In this document: one piece after another, positions 6,788 to 10,023 of the stretch
Numbering within the stretch: the first letter of the stretch is position 1
Layout: every line of letters begins with the position of its first letter
NCBI GenBank assembly: GCA_027943245.1
Contig: JANDJZ010000431.1
Span: forward strand, 1 to 10,023
Length of the DNA: 10,023 bases
From: Acanthamoeba sp. SK_2022b
Lineage: Eukaryota; Discosea; Longamoebia; Acanthamoebidae
Direction: 5' to 3'
The notes under the pieces: model-generated
The model's input: the letters and a program-made list of their open reading frames with translations, nothing else
The model's database searches: none
What the model was told of the DNA's origin: nothing
Position numbers and translations under genes: made by a program

Positions 6788-9700
6788 TCAAGGACGAAGC
6801 TGGGCGTCGAGGTAGCCGCTCTGAGACCCAAAGATCTGTGCCGTTGAGACTCCGCGCCGCCCCATGTCCTCTGGCTTCAACTCGTCGCTCACGAACATGC
6901 CATCGGGCGAGCGAGGCATGTCCAGCAGCTCGTTCCCTGCTTGTTCCTGCAAGGTATCGTCAAGCGACCAGTCACATAGCTCGGTCTCGAGGCTTTCGAA
7001 GCTGATGATCGGCTGTATGAGCTGCGGTGGGAACTCCGGTACGGCCATCGACAGCTGCTCCACAGGAAGCGTGAAGGGCCGCTGTCTGGAGTGGAAGCCT
7101 TCCGAGCGTTGCTGCTGCGGTTGCAGATGCATTTGTTGATGTTGGTGGTGCTGGTGCTGGTGCTGGTGCTGGTGCGGCTGGATGAGAGCAGAGTGGGGCT
7201 GGTAGGAGATGAAGGATAGAGAAGCTGGCACATCCGGCGGGCGGGCGTGGGAAAGCAGCTGCGGGGCCGATTGAGAGCGGGACGAGAGGAAGGGTGGTGT
7301 CTTCTGACCACCAGAGGCGATCATGTCGTCGACTGCTTCCTCAGGCGGCTGTTGTGTTGATGGCGGCTCAGGAACGTTGACGAGGGCGTGCCCGTGCGGC
7401 AGGTACAGCCCTCCCTGGAAGGGTGGCAGCGTCGAAGTGACGACCGTGGCGGGGGCGTGTAGGCGTGGTGAGGTCGAAGCCTGTCGAGGTAGCTGTGGCG
7501 AGAGGAAGCCCACCTGGGCCAGTGAGGCCAGCGCAGCCCCAGCTCCTTGACGCGGGGCCGATCTCCGGTTGCGAGCCTTGGTGCGCGGGGACACCTTCTG
7601 GCGTGAAGTGGCAAGGTGAGGCGGAGTGGAGGACTGCGTGAGCTGGCTCAGCGCGATCTTCTGCACATTCTGCTGCGGTTGTTGCTGTTGTTGTGGCTGT
7701 GGCTGTGCTGGGAACTGAGCCAGGACAATCGGCTGCATGGCGACCGCTTGTGTGGGAGGTGGCTGCACCAGCGCGGCTACCGAAGGAAAGAAGTTGGTCT
7801 GTGGTGCGAGCGACATGGAGTCGCCTAAGAAGCGCTGTCCCGAAGAGTTGACCGAAGCTGAGGAGGGAGGGCAGGAGTTGGAGGGTGTGGGAGCAGCGGG
7901 GGCGGCCTGAGTGGCACTGGGCGGCGCTGCTTGTGGATAGCCGTGGGCGAGCTGGGAGTGGAGCCTTCGATTCTCGTCCTCCTCCTCGCGTTCTAGCACC
8001 GTCACGTACTTGTGTCGTATGAACGAAGCCGCGGCGTGCCTCTTCTCAAGAACGCCGATGGCCTCGATCAGGGCGCGCGCATATCGTCGGTCCGATTGCA
8101 TGAAAATGTGAAAGAGAGAGTCGAGCGTGCACAGGGACGTGGGCTGGAAGTACTCTAGGTCGTTCTTCGCCACCTCGAACGCGTTGATAGCCCACTCGAT
8201 CGTCATGTTAACGATCCCCATCTCCCGGTAGCACTCGGCCTTTAAGGTCTTGGTCGTGAAGAGGATGAATGAGGTAATGGACGGATCGACGTAGAAGGGG
8301 CGCGACCAGAGCGACGCCGCCGGCGCCGAGGTGGAGGAACTAGTAACCTCGGCGCTATCGGTGAGGCAGAAGCGCAGCTCTTCGAACTCCTTGAGCTCCT
8401 CCTCGACCTCGTCCAGCTTCTTAACCGCTTGCGTATAGAAAATCTCCCTCTGGGATGACTCCTCCTGCTGTGGCCCGTCGATGATGAACGCCCACAGGCT
8501 CTCCGTCTGAGGCGGTACCAATGAGCGCCAATGAGCAGCCCCACATCACGTCGTTAATCAGAGGAAAACATGATGGGAGAGGAGGGAGTGAACCTTTAGT
8601 AAGAAGCGTAGCGCTTTTTCCATCTCGGCCGAGACCTGGACCGTGGTGAAGGGAAAAGTGTGATCCAGCGGGAGGTCCATGATGGCCCGGAGCGTCAACA
8701 TGATCTGATTACGTAAAATCTCCTCCAGTTCGGGTGTCCCGTGGCTGACCAGCAGGCAGATGCACTGAATGTAGACCATCGACCGCCTGGCTTCAATCTG
8801 CTCGCACAGCTGCCAGAGCATTACAGGAAAGACGCATGTTATGAGGTTCTCACCCTTCTCGCTTCCGCACTGCGAGGCCTTACCTTCATCGCCATCAGGA
8901 CATACTTCGACGCAACGTTCATGTCCATGGGGTCGAGCACGTAGAACGATACTCCTAGCAGGCCTAACGCCAGCCAGTAGAGCTGATGCGTAGGTTTGCC
9001 TTGCTGACGCTACCCACATGATATATCCCCAGACAGATTCAGCCACAAGCGTTCATATGGGGGAGAAGTGCTCACCTCTAGCAGGAATTCGGCCATCCGC
9101 AAGGCTCTCATGATCAGCTGTTCAGACACCCGCATGTCTCCCGACGTGCGAGCACCTGGTGCCGGGGGACTACGGTCAGCCGTGAGCCTACACCAGGTCA
9201 AAAGCGGTGGCCATACCCAGAGCGGCGGCCACGTAGAGACATAGAGACATTTCGGTAGGCACGGTCGGCTCCGAAGGGGAAAAGACTCGGTCTAGACTCG
9301 CCTGTGTTAGCCACTCGGGCAAGATGGGATACAGAAGCCATATCTTGTCCCGGTAGACCACCAGGAACTGCACAGGCACAAAGTCAGGGCGCAACCTCGA
9401 GTAGGGGAAGTTTGGCTGGCGGCCAGGGGCTTACCTGGCCAATAGAGGGCAGTAAGCGCGGGGATTGGTTGGGGCTCACGCTCGGGGCTGGTACGCCGAC
9501 TAGCGGGTGAACCTCTTGCGTCTCCCGTGGACCTAAGGAGAGAATAAGCAGAGGGTGTCACTTCACAAGGGGATCCGCATACTCCGCGGCAGCTCCATCC
9601 ATGAATAGCAGCTCACCTGCGCTGTCGGCGGGATTGGACATCTCATAGACTCGGCTGAGGGTCTCAGGCCTGCCGCTGCTGTTGTGGACAAGAGTCCTTC

Positions 9701-10023
9701 GCCGTGCGATGGTCCCTAACGGAACGAAGGGACAATCTTCGCTCCCGTACAGCGAGTCGCGCTCGGGTGCGCTCGAGCTGCGTCGCAGCACGCGATCCTC
9801 CTTGGACATCTTTAAGCTGCGCCGGTTCCGAGGCGTTACCGTGGGCGAGGCCGAGCCTGACGAGCCGGGGGACGACGACGACGATGATGAAGGCACGTTG
9901 ACTGGAGGGTTGATGATCCATTGCTGATGTTGTTGCTGCGGTTGCACGTTGCCGGTCCCTGCGGATGTCGCGACCGAAGTCGAGCGGAAGGCAAGGACGG
10001 CGGGCGAGACCGCACGAGGGGAG
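6788..10023 (-). CDS. Fungal-type transcription factor (middle homology region-like), 3' part, seven exons
   Basis: This is a multi-exon host gene running off the right edge, so its 5' end is missing. Exons: 10023-9617, 9532-9435, 9367-9217, 9155-9076, 8982-8884, 8809-8594 and 8506-6788, joining in frame to 922 residues plus TGA. The first exon has Ser- and Gln-rich stretches with basic patches. Exons 3-6 give a helical region: VYRDKIWLLYPILPEWL, then AAALGARTSGD across intron 3, then LYWLALGLLGVSFYVL and MVYIQCICLLVSHG. This follows the pattern of the fungal_TF_MHR domain that accompanies Zn2Cys6 DNA-binding clusters, though no cysteine cluster is in the window. The last exon starts with a coiled-coil-like Glu-rich helix, continues with more helices, and ends in a long disordered Gln/His/Pro/Ser tail with an acidic end that may activate transcription. 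A nuclear transcription regulator is the likely role. Exon joins are strongly supported by phase; the family call is moderate. Confidence 0.72.
7147..7175 (-). repeat. GGTGCT hexanucleotide microsatellite encoding a His-Gln run
   Basis: On the + strand GGTGCT is repeated almost five times without interruption. On the coding (minus) strand it gives alternating His and Gln codons in the tail of the transcription factor (HQHQHQHQHH). Repeat length probably varies between strains by whole codon pairs. Confidence 0.7.
7668..7711 (-). repeat. Gln-rich low-complexity coding tract
   Basis: CTG/TTG-rich sequence on the + strand encodes a Gln/Pro run (PQPQQQQQPQQ) in the last exon. Such tracts are common in amoebozoan and fungal transcription factors and are usually disordered. 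CAA and CAG codons are mixed, so it is less prone to slippage than a pure repeat. Confidence 0.65.
8507..8593 (-). other. Intron 6 (87 nt)
   Basis: The acceptor ACCGCCTCAG|ACGGAG is good and the donor CTAAAG|GTTCAC is the weakest of the six. It is phase 0. Splicing is needed because the upstream frame ends in TGA soon after the donor, while the last exon is open in the matching phase. Confidence 0.65.
8810..8883 (-). other. Intron 5 (74 nt)
   Basis: The donor is ATGAAG|GTAAGG and the acceptor ATGCTCTGGCAG|CTGTGC. It is phase 0. Exon 5 before it is 99 nt (33 codons) and exon 6 after it 216 nt (72 codons), both in frame. Confidence 0.72.
8983..9075 (-). other. Intron 4 (93 nt)
   Basis: The donor is CTAGAG|GTGAGC and the acceptor CTACGCATCAG|CTCTAC. 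It is phase 0. It links the MAEFLLE helix to the hydrophobic LYWLALGLL helix. Confidence 0.7.
9156..9216 (-). other. Intron 3 (61 nt)
   Basis: The donor is CTCTGG|GTATGG and the acceptor CGGCACCAG|GTGCTC, with a branch-like CTGAC inside. It is phase 1. The join gives an ALGAR motif as in fungal-type regulators, and so is preferred over a nearby alternative donor GTGTAG paired with a downstream acceptor. Confidence 0.68.
9368..9434 (-). other. Intron 2 (67 nt)
   Basis: The donor is GGCCAG|GTAAGC and the acceptor CCTGTGCAG|TTCCTG. It is phase 0 and removes an in-frame TGA. The preceding 98-nt exon 2 joins in frame at both ends. Confidence 0.75.
9533..9616 (-). other. Intron 1 (84 nt)
   Basis: The donor is GCAG|GTGAGC and the acceptor TTCTCTCCTTAG|GT, with a clear pyrimidine tract. 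It is phase 1; the split codon is Gly. Without splicing the frame would run to a stop at 9558-9560. Confidence 0.75.

Noticed and set aside
7147..7175. CRISPR-like or regulatory tandem repeat
   Set aside because: The six-base units have no spacers and encode a His-Gln tract in frame; it is a coding microsatellite.
9118..9193. Alternative intron 3 (donor GTGTAG, acceptor CTGAACAG)
   Set aside because: It keeps phase but uses a poor donor and deletes the well-formed GDMRVSEQ helix; the 9216-9156 model has a better donor and yields the ALGAR motif.

Overview
The window looks like a piece of a GC-rich, intron-bearing nuclear genome of a microbial eukaryote. An Acanthamoeba-like amoebozoan is my best guess, from the short introns (61-93 nt), GC-rich codons and Gln/His-rich transcription-factor tails. 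That assignment is inference only; no rRNA, tRNA or organism-specific marker is present.

Positions 1 to about 6720 (+ strand) hold one nearly full-length non-LTR (LINE) retrotransposon. It has a C/A-rich 5' leader (1-296), an ORF1 with RRM-like folds (297-1595), and an ORF2 (1599-6590) with, in order, an AP-type endonuclease, a reverse transcriptase, an RNase H and a CCHC zinc motif. A short 3' UTR follows, with two stem-loops and an AATAAA. ORF1 and ORF2 lie in the same reading frame. That frame is free of frameshifts for about 2,098 codons but is broken by six in-frame stops (783, 1593, 3006, 3693, 3729, 4659). The stop at 1593 may be the natural end of ORF1; the other five inactivate the copy. 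Each of the six is one C-to-T change away from a sense codon (CGA or CAA).

Positions 6788-10023 (- strand) hold the 3' part of a host gene. I reconstruct seven exons and six introns with consistent phases, encoding at least 922 residues. The exon-spanning middle resembles the fungal-type transcription factor middle homology region (an LG-A-R helix turn followed by repeated amphipathic helices). The last exon carries a long low-complexity Gln/His/Pro/Ser tail. The N-terminus, where a Zn2Cys6 cluster would be expected, lies beyond the window edge.

The element and the host gene converge tail to tail. Only 197 bp separate the ORF2 stop from the host stop, and in it the two opposing AATAAA signals lie about 30 bp apart. 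I see no CRISPR array, tRNA, rRNA or bacterial-type operon.
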